Assembly: GCF_024679245.1 (NCBI RefSeq)
Contig: NC_090186.1
Coordinates: 33,007,446 to 33,071,445, forward strand
Source: Pseudorasbora parva
Lineage: Eukaryota; Chordata; Actinopteri; Cypriniformes; Gobionidae
Reading direction: 5' to 3'
DNA: 64,000 nucleotides
Shown in pieces: positions 10,980 through 21,700 of the stretch. The notes beneath the pieces are model-generated. The model did not search any database. It was not told where the DNA came from and was given only the letters and a program-made list of their open reading frames with translations. Position 1 is the stretch's first letter. Every line of letters begins with the position of its first letter. Both the position numbers and the translations under genes were made by a program.

Positions 10980-12910
10980 TTATAATGCTATATATTATAT
11001 ATTATGACTTTTTTCTCTCTTTCTTTTTTTTTTTTTACCTGAAAAGACCAAAAGGGCCTCTCGGACTCAGTCAACCCATTCTTGTTTGTGGAGAAGTAAC
11101 GGAGAAAACCAAAAGCTGCAACAGCAAATATTTGTAATGGTATGTATGTGTTGGTTTGAACCCTTTATCAAACATTTTATTTAGCATTTGTTGTTACTTA
11201 TTCTTACAAATCCCATATCTCAATCAGTAAGAACATATTCCCGAAGTCTTAATAATTCACAAGATTTAACAAGTTGTCAAATTCGTATGATTCTCGTACA
11301 TATAGCTCTGAAAAAAATGAAGAGACCACTTAACATGGATTTCTAAATGTTAAGTGGTCTCTTAATTTTTTTTTCCAGAGCTGTATTTGTATATGAAGAG
11401 TTCAGATGCAAAAGCCTCAAAAAGCCACTTCGGTCACATGACATCAGATATTCAATTATTTTTTCTTAATCAGATCACTTGCACTGTTTATAACGTCCCG
11501 TTTGCATGTAAATAATTTATGTGATCACAAAATCAAGTGAGTTATCTACATTTTCAAACAAATTCTTATGATATAGCTTGCTATTACATACTTTTAACTG
11601 TCTTAATTTATATGTTTTAAAAACAATAGTATTTGCACAGAGTAAATGATACTTTCTTGTTTTACAGAAGAGAAGAAAGACCAGACCTTATATCGAAGCA
11701 AGCTAAGAAAATAAGTCCTTTGTTTAGGGTGAGGAAGGAAGATGGACATCTTGTGCCCGAAGAAGACAGAAAAGTGCGCAAGTCCATTGGTATGTCTTGT
11801 ATTGAAGCAATGCTGTAATATGTAGTACAACATTTGATGTTGATCTCTCAAAGGACTATTCATTTCAACAGTGATCATTCTTTCTACTCTGATAAAATAC
11901 GTACCATTATTCATGTCTAAATATTTTAATAACTCCTAAAATAAGCAAATGAGGTTCTGTATCTTGGATTTATTTAAAATGGTAAATATTTGTTTTCCCT
12001 TTTTGATACAATTATTATTACACTTTTGGCCTTCAGTTCTTAAAAACTGCACCGTCTTTTTGTCTTAGATAAAAGTAGACAAGTGTGGGAAAAAGCATTT
12101 AGTTGTTATAAACTCCATGTATTTCTCCGTTGTTTTGTAGACCATGGATGGTTCTGGGTAGCTTTAGAAGATAATGAGTTGGGACATATTAGGAATCAAA
12201 TAGTAAATGTTCTTTGAAATATCTGGTTAGTTCTTTCTAAAAGATCTACTGTTTAAAAGGTTGCTGTTGATATGGGTAAATTAGTTTTTGTTCAGTACTT
12301 GGCTAATATTATGGGCTGAAATATTATACATAATGCTTCAATGTGTATATTATTTTATGTACTGACTGCTGCTTTGTAAATTTAAATCAGGAATTGGCAT
12401 TTCTGCCCATTTTGAGGTGGAGAGTTTACTGAAGAACATAGGTTAACCTGACTGTACATTAAACTTAATATGAATTGTGTTTGTTGTTTTACTTTTAGAC
12501 CAGGACTGGAGAACCTCGGATTATACGACTTCTTCCTCTGGTTGAGAAAAGGCTACACAACATCAGTGATCACATCATCTGTACATTGATTATACTGTAG
12601 GGTACAAGTGGGCGAACTGTTTAGAAGAAGAAGAACATGAACATGATAGAGGGAAGAGACAGAAACCAGTCTAGTTGTAATAATGAATCATTATTTTCCA
12701 ACACTATATCAAATCTGTTTTCTGTATCATACTTGACTGGATGGGATTATGTGGCACTCATTTGTGTGACTTCAGCAGCTGTGAATGGATTAATATGATG
12801 TTAATGTGTTTTTTAAAACCCATTTTTATTTATCTTGAATCTAATTTGACTTTATTCTACTTTATCAACTGTATAATGTATCCTCCAATAAAGTGTTGAG
12901 TGATAAAGTA
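10474..12910 (+). CDS. Candidate small spliced gene inside the 7.1-kb element (hypothetical)
   Basis: Exon-like pieces with splice signals occur in order on the + strand: 10474-10507 (ATG, donor GTGAGT); 11047 onward after a T-rich tract ending AAAAG, with donors at 11096 (GTAACG) or 11140 (GTATGT); 11668-11789 (acceptor TTTTACAG, donor GTATGT); possible pieces after TTTTGTAG at 12141 and TTTTAG at 12499; poly(A) signal AATAAA at about 12887. The 11668-11789 piece is open for about 40 charged codons (REERPDLISK...). Using the donor at 11096 the phases join and the product would be about 75-95 aa; using the stronger donor at 11140 the product ends soon after. I do not recognise it. It may equally be a non-coding transcript. 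Confidence 0.3.
11303..11383. mobile_element. 81-bp hairpin MITE (Tc1/mariner-like ends)
   Basis: Two arms, AGCTCTGAAAAAAATGAAGA... and the inverted ...TCTTAATTTTTTTTTCCAGAGCT, with GAGACCACTTAACAT pairing with ATGTTAAGTGGTCTC across a short loop. TA on both sides (11301-11302, 11384-11385) fits a mariner/Tc1 insertion. The end of the same sequence (CAGCTCTGG) is also left in the right arm at about 15835. Confidence 0.7.
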
Positions 12911-14649
12911 TGGTGAGTATTGTGTATGGTGTTTGGTACAGTAAATACACATTCAACAAGTTTATTTAGGTTATCTAATTAATTACCAAGAATATTTTTA
13001 CTTGAGAAGTAAACATTTTTTATCTGGTTATATTATATTTGGTACAATGCTCCAAAAAGTTGTATATACTTGCATGCTGTGACAAGTATGTCAGTTTTCA
13101 GTGAAATAAAGGGAAGGATTACAAACACTTCAAGCTTAACTGAAGATGATCCATGTTGATCATTCTGGTACATCTACTACTGCAATAAAAATTAAAGCAT
13201 GCACATTTTCGATGCCAGGTACGTGAAGAGGGTGTAGATGAAATTGTGATAATGTCTCTTGTTATTTTACTTAATGGTGCATGGTCCTATATTTAATAGT
13301 AATAATGAAGTGTAAATAATATAAATAGTTTTTGTTTACTCTGGAAAGTGGATAATGGCAAGTTGTTGCAGGTTCATCCATTATATTTATTAGTGTTTAT
13401 CCATAAAAGAAAATAAAACTTAATAATTATTATTTTACAACATTTCTTTCAAATATTTCTGTATTTCATCAGATGGTCTTACAATATCAAAACCTATACA
13501 CAAGCATGACGTTAGAATAGAAAAGACAAAATACTCTGATATTTAAATGTGACTCAAAGTTTGTTGTCCGTGATGAGGAGAATAGATCTGTGTATGTTGT
13601 ACTGCCCTTACACCTCCAGGGACCCAGTAGTGGCCCATTGAAGAGCAAAAAAAAAGCATATTTCAAATGGCTTTAACTCAAAGTCTGGTTAGCGTATCAC
13701 AGAGAAAATTGGCAGGACAACTGCATATGCAATGTTTACTAAATAATGTTGGCCACAGTTTTCAGACATATATGAAAAGCTGCCATAAAGGTTTTTTTAA
13801 AAGTTCTCACAGTAAAATATACAATTTCAGCTTGGCCCTCATATATGTCATATAGGTTTACACAATGAACATATTTTAATATCCAGTTGTCCATTATATA
13901 TGTAATTTACTTAACATTTATTGTTTCATTATGAAACCTTTTAAACTACATTACCCATATATCTGTCATTGTATCAATGCAATGGGAAACATGGCGCTGT
14001 AGTTCATAGAAGTGTGCAGAAATGCTTAGGGTTAGGGTTGGGTTCTCAGTAAAGGAGTCATTTCTCACAACATAGCGACACTTTATAGTTAGCTTAACGT
14101 ATTACTGACGTAATAACACCAAAACATACTTTGTAACATGAAACGCTGTTTTATATGAGTTAAAACAGATAGTCCAATCACAGCGCGTTCTGCGATAAAG
14201 TCACAGCCAATGACAACCCAGCTGAACACAGGCGTCACACTTACTTGTCCATTTATGGTAAATTATATCACATCTCATCCGGTTCAACTGAAGGGGTAGA
14301 TTCCTTAAAGAATTAATATTTAGGCTAAATATTATATTTATTATAATAAATATTAAATATTATTTATTCTAAATATAGGCTAAATATTTATTTATTCTAA
14401 TTAAATAATAAAACTCACATTTTAAAATGAAAGTCTTCTTTGTGTGGTTAAACTGATGCATAATAAATATATTTGAAAGAGAATCCTTTTTCTATGCAAT
14501 GGTCTACAAGCATAAACTTCTTTAAGCCATCCTTTACAATCTGAACTCTTGGAATTAAAACAAATATAACAAAAGCACAATGAATGCACACAATTTTGTA
14601 AGCATATTCCAAGATTTAATGTCAAACAGTTTAAATACAAATGTAGTGC

Positions 14650-14651
<2 letters not shown>
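12911..14651. other. Core of the 7.1-kb element, no gene seen
   Basis: AT-rich sequence with only short frames. A GGGTTAGGGTTGGG stretch near 14030 is too short to be telomeric. Confidence 0.4.

Positions 14652-14743
<92 letters not shown>
14652..14743. repeat. (AT)n microsatellite
   Basis: 92 bp of perfect TA/AT dinucleotide. Confidence 0.98.
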
Positions 14744-14746
<3 letters not shown>

Positions 14747-15279
14747 AAAAAATAACATTTTACATTCTAAACTTTAATACTATATATTTGCGATTATTGT
14801 TCACTTTTATTGTAACTAAATTAAATGCCAATTAAAATAGTTGATGATTATTGTAAATGTTAACCATTTTCAGTAAGAAAATACTTCTATAAAGTACATT
14901 CATGTTACAGTTACATTAACAAGGTAGTGATATAATGATAGTGAAATAATGATAGAGGTAGTTATGGTGGACATGTACTTTAGTGACCATTGTAATAAAA
15001 GTTTTAATGAATAATTATTGATTTCAAAAGGTATTAACTCTCACTATCTTCATTTGTTCAAACAAACAACAAATGCAGAAATATACATTGGACTATAGCA
15101 TCATGAAGTCAATGCATGACTAGAACTAGTGGATGGCAATAGATATGTCCTTCACTAAAACTCCTGATGATAAAGGCATAGGCAGACATCAAGAACAGTT
15201 TATGAATATTGGTTCTGCATATATCAAAGAGATCATAAGACTCCACAGACTCCACGTGAAGACTTTGAGACACTGTGAC

Positions 15280-15540
15280 AGAGCAAAGGGTGCACTTCAC
15301 TGGAGATGTCCTATGCATGCCCAAACAACAACACCCAAAAACACTTATGAAGTGGACACCACCAGGAGGACGCACGAGACAGGGAAAACCAAGGAAGATA
15401 TGAGACAGATGTTTCACGAAGACCTCAATGCCGGTGTTCCATGAGAAGATGTGAAAACGTGGCCACAGATCGAATATGTTGGAGGACACATGTTGCCCAA
15501 TGCGCCCAGGACAGGACATGATGATGATGTTGTCAGTTTA
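15280..15540 (+). pseudogene. LINE reverse-transcriptase C-terminal scrap
   Basis: One frame reads GDVLCMPKQQHPKTLMKW followed by TPPGGRTRQGKPRK, then after a stop ...VATDRIxWRTHVAQC. This resembles the C-terminal GHVLRMP...ALRWTPPGKRKRGRPKTTWRR...WR.LV pattern of LINE/endonuclease-RT proteins. It is short and broken. It lies between the inverted repeats of the 7.1-kb element. Confidence 0.55.
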
Positions 15541-15848
15541 TACATAACTGTAGGATTTATTTCTGTAAAAAACCATGCATAATTAAATGTTAAAAACATT
15601 TATGTAATAAGTTCACAGATATGTGTGCATTCCCATTATTAAAAGTATATAATAGCAAGCTATATCATATGTATTTGTTTGAAAATGTAGATAACGCACT
15701 TGATTTTGTGATCACATACATTATTTACATGCAAACGGGACGTTAATAATAATAAAAAATAATTGAATATCTGATGTCATGTGACCGAAGTGGCTTTTTG
15801 AGGCTTTTGCATCTGAACTTTTCATATACAAATACAGCTCTGGATATA

Positions 15849-16963
15849 CTATACTATTTAAATAACAATATTTGGTTTTTACATTAAAATGCATTTAAAG
15901 CATGGTAATTGTTGTGGTTACTGTTTATTTACAACACATATCACATTAAAACTACCAATACTGTGGTAAACGCATGGCAAGTGTTTTTTTTTATTTGTTT
16001 TTTTTATTGTGCTTCTACTACAAATGCCACGTTGGAACTACACTAGTAATTATTATTAAATATTAACAAATGTTTAAAGGTCTATAGCACGTCACGTGAC
16101 AGTGTTTAATCACCCTATTAGCAAGGTGTGTTTATTTAGAAAGCAAAGAAATGCAAAGCCTCAGTGGAGATGATGACAGATACAATGCAGTGACTGAACA
16201 TGATCGATAACGACAAGCAGAAAATACTTTATATCAAATATTAGGACATAATATGTATGACTACTCACCAACATGTGGCACACGTGATCTGATGCCAAAC
16301 ATCGCGATGTGTTCTGAATGAGACTTCTTCAGCGCGATTTCATACCGATAGAATTGCCGTCTAATGTTGACGCCAAAGGTTTCCCACTGAAAGCAATTGG
16401 GTTCCCAGTTCGTCCATCGCGTGACGCCGAGGGGTCTACCTGTGGCGTCTTCAGTGTGACGCCGGGGCGCGCGCGGCGCGCGGCGCGCGGCGCGGATAGA
16501 GACGGTGATTGCTTTTGGGTCTTTTCTTCACACAATTCAATCGTTTGGCCTCGGAATAGTTGGACTTTTTCAATAAAGTGTGCCTGTTGTCTGTTACAGT
16601 CTGTGTTTTATATCATATAATACGCAAATGGGTAGGTTTAGGGCGGGGTGGGGTTTGACTGCTGTTTCAAACGTGTATCATAGCGTAAATAAATGTAAAT
16701 ACAATTGTGCTGGCTGATTAAATTGAGAATCACACTCCAACATGTCATAATGTAAAAATTATAACCCAATATATTCCATCATAACGATAACATTCACATG
16801 CCCAACACGTCTGTTTATGACGTCCTAGGTTTCTCATTGAAATCAGTGGATTACCCAGTACGTCGAAAAATGGCGATTTAGGGGTACCCTGTGCGTCAAC
16901 AGCTGACGTCAGGGTCCCTAGACCGTTCGGCAACATTTGACGAGTAGGGGTGAGACTGTGTTG
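15849..16963 (-). repeat. Right long terminal inverted repeat
   Basis: Inverted copy of 9820-10979, nearly identical over its length. It has a single copy of the unit duplicated in the left arm and a slightly longer GC run (about 16470-16493). Confidence 0.85.
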
Positions 16964-16970
16964 CGTTATT

Positions 16971-17209
16971 CTGTATATTGTACGACATCACTAGTGTAAG
17001 GCAAACAAATTATAATGCATATAAAATATTAATCTCATGTTATCCGTCATAGAACACGGATTTATGTTATAAGGTAAACAATAATTTTTCATCATTGACG
17101 CGAGGAAAACTATCCTAGACGTCGTTCTAGTGTTATGCACAGCATACCATGATATAATTAGCCAAGCAACAATAGAACTTCCAATATACACAAATAGGCT
17201 GAATTAATA
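16971..17209. other. Internal part of the TTAA element, no gene seen
   Basis: Resumes the sequence interrupted at 9819. No supported feature. Confidence 0.4.
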
Positions 17210-17683
17210 TTACCTGTCGAGAAGAAAGCAGGTAACGTCGGCGTTCTTTTTAAAATCGTTGCTCCTCATGAGCTCTTTCCATCTTGGAAAGCGCACTCCA
17301 ATATTTACTTTTGTCTTGTTGATTTGCCTGTTGCGCTGCCGTCTTAATTCTTTTTTCCGCTTCCTTGGCGACTCTGATACATATCCCGCAATGCTACTAG
17401 GTCCCCGACCCGGGTCGAATTCGGTAATCAATTCCGGGACGTGGTTGCTTTCACACAGAAGGCGACCCGGCAATGTTCCGGGAATATTGCGGGTCCGACG
17501 TGCAGTGTGAAAGGGGCTTAAGAGTGATCCTTCATCATCATATAGCAGCCTCAAGCAATCCCCCTCTTCACATTCGACACAGTGCCATCGAGTGTAAAAA
17601 CGCGAAAAGCAAAGCTTGAATTTACGGGCAAATGTACTTTCAAGATGGAGGAGCAACATGGCGACCGCTATCCGAACCCTCAC
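17210..17683 (-). pseudogene. Unrecognised 157-codon frame, possibly a relic of the TTAA transposon
   Basis: A minus-strand open frame with a basic stretch (ESPRKRKKELRRQRNRQ) and a C-terminal block VNIGVRFPRWKELMRSNDF...VTCFLLDR. I recall a similar 'RW..L....G...DAE.A.FLLD' ending in unnamed fish proteins but cannot name a family. The middle (about 17395-17517) is not protein-like: it is a GC-rich repeat fragment (TTCACACTGCACGTCGGACC in reverse) read through by chance. The frame may thus be a real exon fragment joined to a MITE. No catalytic motif is visible. Confidence 0.3.
17395..17517. repeat. GC-rich MITE fragment
   Basis: Minus-strand reading begins AAGCCCCTTTCACACTGCAC and continues with CCGGGTCG/CCGGAAC words, a style common to fish non-autonomous DNA elements. 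Boundaries and TSD were not resolved. Confidence 0.4.
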
Positions 17684-17792
17684 CCGTATGTATTTTCAAT
17701 GGTGTATTATAAAATTACGAGAATACATTATTACTTGAAAGAAGTAAATATACGATACAGCGAAAAATATACGATACAGCGAAAATCGAATC

Positions 17793-18251
17793 ATGAAAGA
17801 AAAATTGCTAGACCTCCAATGCCGCAGCATGCGCGATAACCTAATTTTTTCAGGACTCCCTATACCCAAATCTACACCCGACGACCCGGAGAAAGCAGTT
17901 AAAGAATTCATGCAATCATCCCTGAAAATCCCACCAGAGACAGTTAACAGGATTACCTTCCACCGAGTACACCGTCTCACTTCTAAAGACAATAAAAGGC
18001 CACCTCCAATAATAGCGAAATTTGAACATTACAAGCATAAAGAACTCATTAAAAGCAAAGGAAAGGAACTGAAAGGCACACCATTTGGTCTGAACGACCA
18101 ATTCCCTAAAGAAATACAGGAAAGAAGAAGAGCCCTCCTGCCTATAATGAAACAACTCAGACAGGAGGGGAAACGAGCCACACTTTCTGTCGATAAACTG
18201 TATGTAGATGGAATACTCTACCGCAACCATAATATCACCACCTGGTTTTAG
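17793..18251 (+). pseudogene. L1 ORF1p, N-terminus missing
   Basis: 152 codons from an internal ATG. They match the C-terminal two thirds of L1 ORF1p (Transposase_22 type): the coil end KEKLLDLQCRSMRDN, the RRM start NLIFSGLP, the HRVHRL loop, PPPIIAKF and the C-terminal domain with FPKEIQERRRALLP. The family protein is usually about 300 aa; the second L1 in this window has 286. The frame is open upstream to the insertion junction at 17754, so the loss is due to 5' truncation rather than a nonsense change. Confidence 0.85.
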
Positions 18252-18775
18252 TAGCTCTTATACCACGCCAATATGCATCTTGATTGTAATTTTGACACCC
18301 TCCCCCTCCCTTAAACTTGCAGTAACCTACTGGCCCTGACGCCCCGAATGCGACCTCTGTCCTCTCTCTTCCTATGTCTCAATCTCCCCTTGTCCACTCC
18401 TTTCTCTCTTTTTCTCTCAATGTTGAGTGCTTATAATGTTTTGTTCACTATGTTTCGTCTATGGTTTGTTTGCCTGTATGTACTGTTTGTTTGTGTTCAT
18501 TGTGACTGTAGGCTGAACTTCAATTGTGATCCTTGTGCTGTGAATACTAAACAAGTAATGCTGACGCCACTCCAGAACCAGAGTCATACCTCTTCATTCA
18601 CGGTATCTACCCTACCCTGCATCCTGTATAACTCATACACATACCATATCACATACCTATTCATCTCCCTCCTTATCCCCCTCTCTACGTTGAGTCATAT
18701 ACACACCTGCGCACACCCTCACACACACACTGCCCTTATCGCCATCATACATTTTCATAACTCCTCAATCACAAT

Positions 18776-21700
18776 ATGGCACCACTTACATTTCTGACTT
18801 GGAACATTCGTGGGGTTGGATCTCAGGCAAAGAGGATCAAAGTCTTTAAACATTTGGATAATTTAAAAGCTGACATATGTCTCCTACAAGAAACTCACCT
18901 ATCAGAATCAGACTACATCCGCATCAAATCAACAGAATTCAGTCACCTATTTTCAGCACATTACAACACAAAACAAAGGGGAGTTTGTATTTTGATAAGA
19001 AAAAATATCTCATTCACTCATAACACCACCATCACAGACCCAGAAGGACGTTTTATCATCATAAACATCTCAATCAACAGCACCCCTGTTACAATTGCAA
19101 GTGTTTATGGCCCCAATACAGATGATCCAGTTTTCTTTCAGAACCTTTTTTCTTCCATCTCAACTATATCTGACTGCCCCATCATAATCGCAGGTGACTT
19201 CAATACCGTTTTAGACCCCACAATAGACAGATCTGATCACTCAAAAAACAAACGAATATGGCAATCCGCAAAAACAATAAAACAGTTCATGAGCGATTTT
19301 GGCCTTGGCTATGGTTGGCGGCTAAAGCACCCGAACTCCAAAGACTACACTTTTTTTTCTCCAGTCCACCACTCTTATTCCCGTATTGATTATTTTCTAA
19401 CCAGCAACTCTATCATGCCGAATATTTCTGATTCAACAATACATCCTATAGTCATTAGTGACCATGCTCCGGTTACAATCAAATGGAACATAATTAACCT
19501 ACAGAAACCCATTAGCAGATGGCGTTTCAACACATCTCTCTTGCAAGACCCAAAATTCATCAGTTTTATTAGGAGAGAGTGGGCTTTCTTTCTAGAAGTG
19601 AACGATTCCCCTGGAACCTCTCCATCCCTTCTGTGGGAAACAGGAAAAGCAGTGATTAGAGGAAGAATTATTTCGTATTCTGTATATAATAAAAAGAAGG
19701 AAAAAGAACAGGAAGCAGATCTAAATAACAAAATCAAACAATTGGAAGAAATCAATGCAAACAACCCAACAGAAGAAACGTGGTCGGAACTAAGAAAACA
19801 TAAATTCAAACTCAATGAAATTCTCAACAAACGCACTCAGTTTATCATCCATCGTTTGAGGCAAGAAAACTTCCACCATAGCAATATATCAGGTAAATAC
19901 TTAGCAAATCAAATTCAACGGAACAAAGAAAAAGCAACAATCTCAGTCATAAAAAACGCAGCAGGGAAGCCAACCAGCTCACCAGAAGAGATAAATCAGG
20001 TTTTTTACAATTTTTACAATAAACTATATTCTTCAAAAAATAACCCTAATCAGGAATCCATCGACTCATTTCTAAATAGCATCAAATTACCACAACTCAG
20101 TGAAAATCAAACAAATAATTTAGAGTCACCTATAACTCAACAAGAACTGTATGTTGCTCTTAAACATATGCCTAATGATAAAGCACCAGGTCCGGATGGC
20201 TTCCCTGCTGAGTTCTACAAACAATTCTGGCCCATCTTAGCTCCACTTTTCATCAGAATGTTTAATGAATCAAAACAAAAAGGAAGACTTCCAGCTAGTT
20301 CCACCACAGCATCAATTTCACTCCTCCTTAAGCCCAATAAGGACCCAACAATGCCATCCAGCTACCGGCCAATTTCTCTTCTCAATGTTGACAATAAAAT
20401 AATCGCCAAAACATTAGCACGTAGACTAGAAGAGGTATCTCCATCCATTATCCACCCAGACCAAACTGGCTTCATTAAAGGCAGAATTTCATCTTCCAAC
20501 ACCCGCAGACTGTTTAATGTTATGTACCACTCCTCAACTCTTCAAAAAAATACTATTATAGCAACTCTTGACGCAGAAAAAGCTTTTGACAGGGTAAACT
20601 GGAATTTCCTGTTTTCCACTATGAGGCGGTTTGGTTTCGGGGAATCGTTCATTAAATGGGTTAAACTTCTTTACAATTCACCTTCAGCCACAGTGATCAC
20701 CAATGGACTAACATCACAAAGTTTCACACTATACCGGGGAACTAGACAGGGATGCCCACTCTCCCCTTCTTTATTTACCATCTTCATTGAACCTCTAGCA
20801 GCCGCCATCCGTCAGAACCCCCGCATCAAGGGAGTTCAGACTCCAACTATGGATCATAAAATCAGTCTCTACGCCGACGACATCCTTCTCTTTCTTCAAG
20901 ACCCCAGAGCATCAGTACAAGAAACAATTAAACTCATTGACACATTCTCTAATATTTCTGAATACTCAATCAATTGGAATAAGTCTGCAATTCTCCCCTT
21001 ACACCCGAACAGCTGGGAAGTGACAGCACACTCTTCACCGATCCCACTCTGCACTAATTATATTACATATTTAGGGATAAAGGTCTCTGCCAGGCTGTCC
21101 GACTTATTTACTCTAAATTTCCCCCCACTACTTAATTCAATAGTTGATGACCTGCAGCGCTGGATGAACCTCCCACTATCCATCATGGGCAGAATATCAG
21201 TCATCAAAATGACAATATTACCCAAAATAAATTATTTATTCTCAATGATTCCCACTCAGCCCACCTCAATCTGGTTTAAGACTCTCGACTCAACAATTAC
21301 TCAATTCTACTGGAAAAATAAGACACCAAGAATCAAACTGACCACTCTACAAAAACCTAAAGCACTCGGAGGACTAGAGGCTCCACACTTCCAGCACTAT
21401 GCACTGGCCAACCAGCTTCAATACATCTACAAATGGTTACATCCCACTCCCTCAGACCACACCTGGTTAGACTTAGAACAAACCATCTGCAAGGATATTC
21501 AGATCTCAGACCTCCCATTCTGCAGTCAGTCAATCAAAAAACATCCTTCCTTCAAAGCACCAACAGTATCGTCCAGTCTGACAGCCTGGTGGAAATTCTA
21601 TCACATTACTAGTTCACCTGTAGCACCATCAATTCGCACCCCAATTTGGAACAACCCCGACTTCATGGTCAACAAAACAACACTCAACTTTCTCACATGG

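Larger units (their letters stand above)
9820..16963. mobile_element. 7.1-kb DNA element with very long terminal inverted repeats
   Basis: The two ends are exact inverted copies (CAACACAGTCTCACC... and ...GGTGAGACTGTGTTG), and both are flanked by CGTTATT (9813-9819 and 16964-16970), a 7-bp target-site duplication. The outer inverted repeats, about 1.1-1.16 kb, are 9820 to about 10979 and about 15849 to 16963. A second inverted block, about 200 bp (11378-11602 and 15638-15846), directly abuts the outer block on the right but is separated from it by about 395 bp on the left. I found no transposase; the centre holds exon-like segments, a hairpin MITE, an AT microsatellite and a LINE scrap. The superfamily is unknown to me. 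Confidence 0.8.

Noticed and set aside
14028..14042. GGGTTAGGGTTGGG, telomere-like
   Set aside because: Only two units, most likely chance.
14555..14777. Ile/Tyr repeat open frames on both strands
   Set aside because: Translation of the (AT)n microsatellite; same for 50579-50804.
15109..15519. 136-aa minus-strand frame
   Set aside because: It is opposite a LINE RT scrap on the + strand and has no recognisable motif.
19390..19836. Minus-strand 148-aa frame within L1 ORF2
   Set aside because: Shadow of the intact ORF2 on the + strand; likewise 28154-28662 and 31379-31630.
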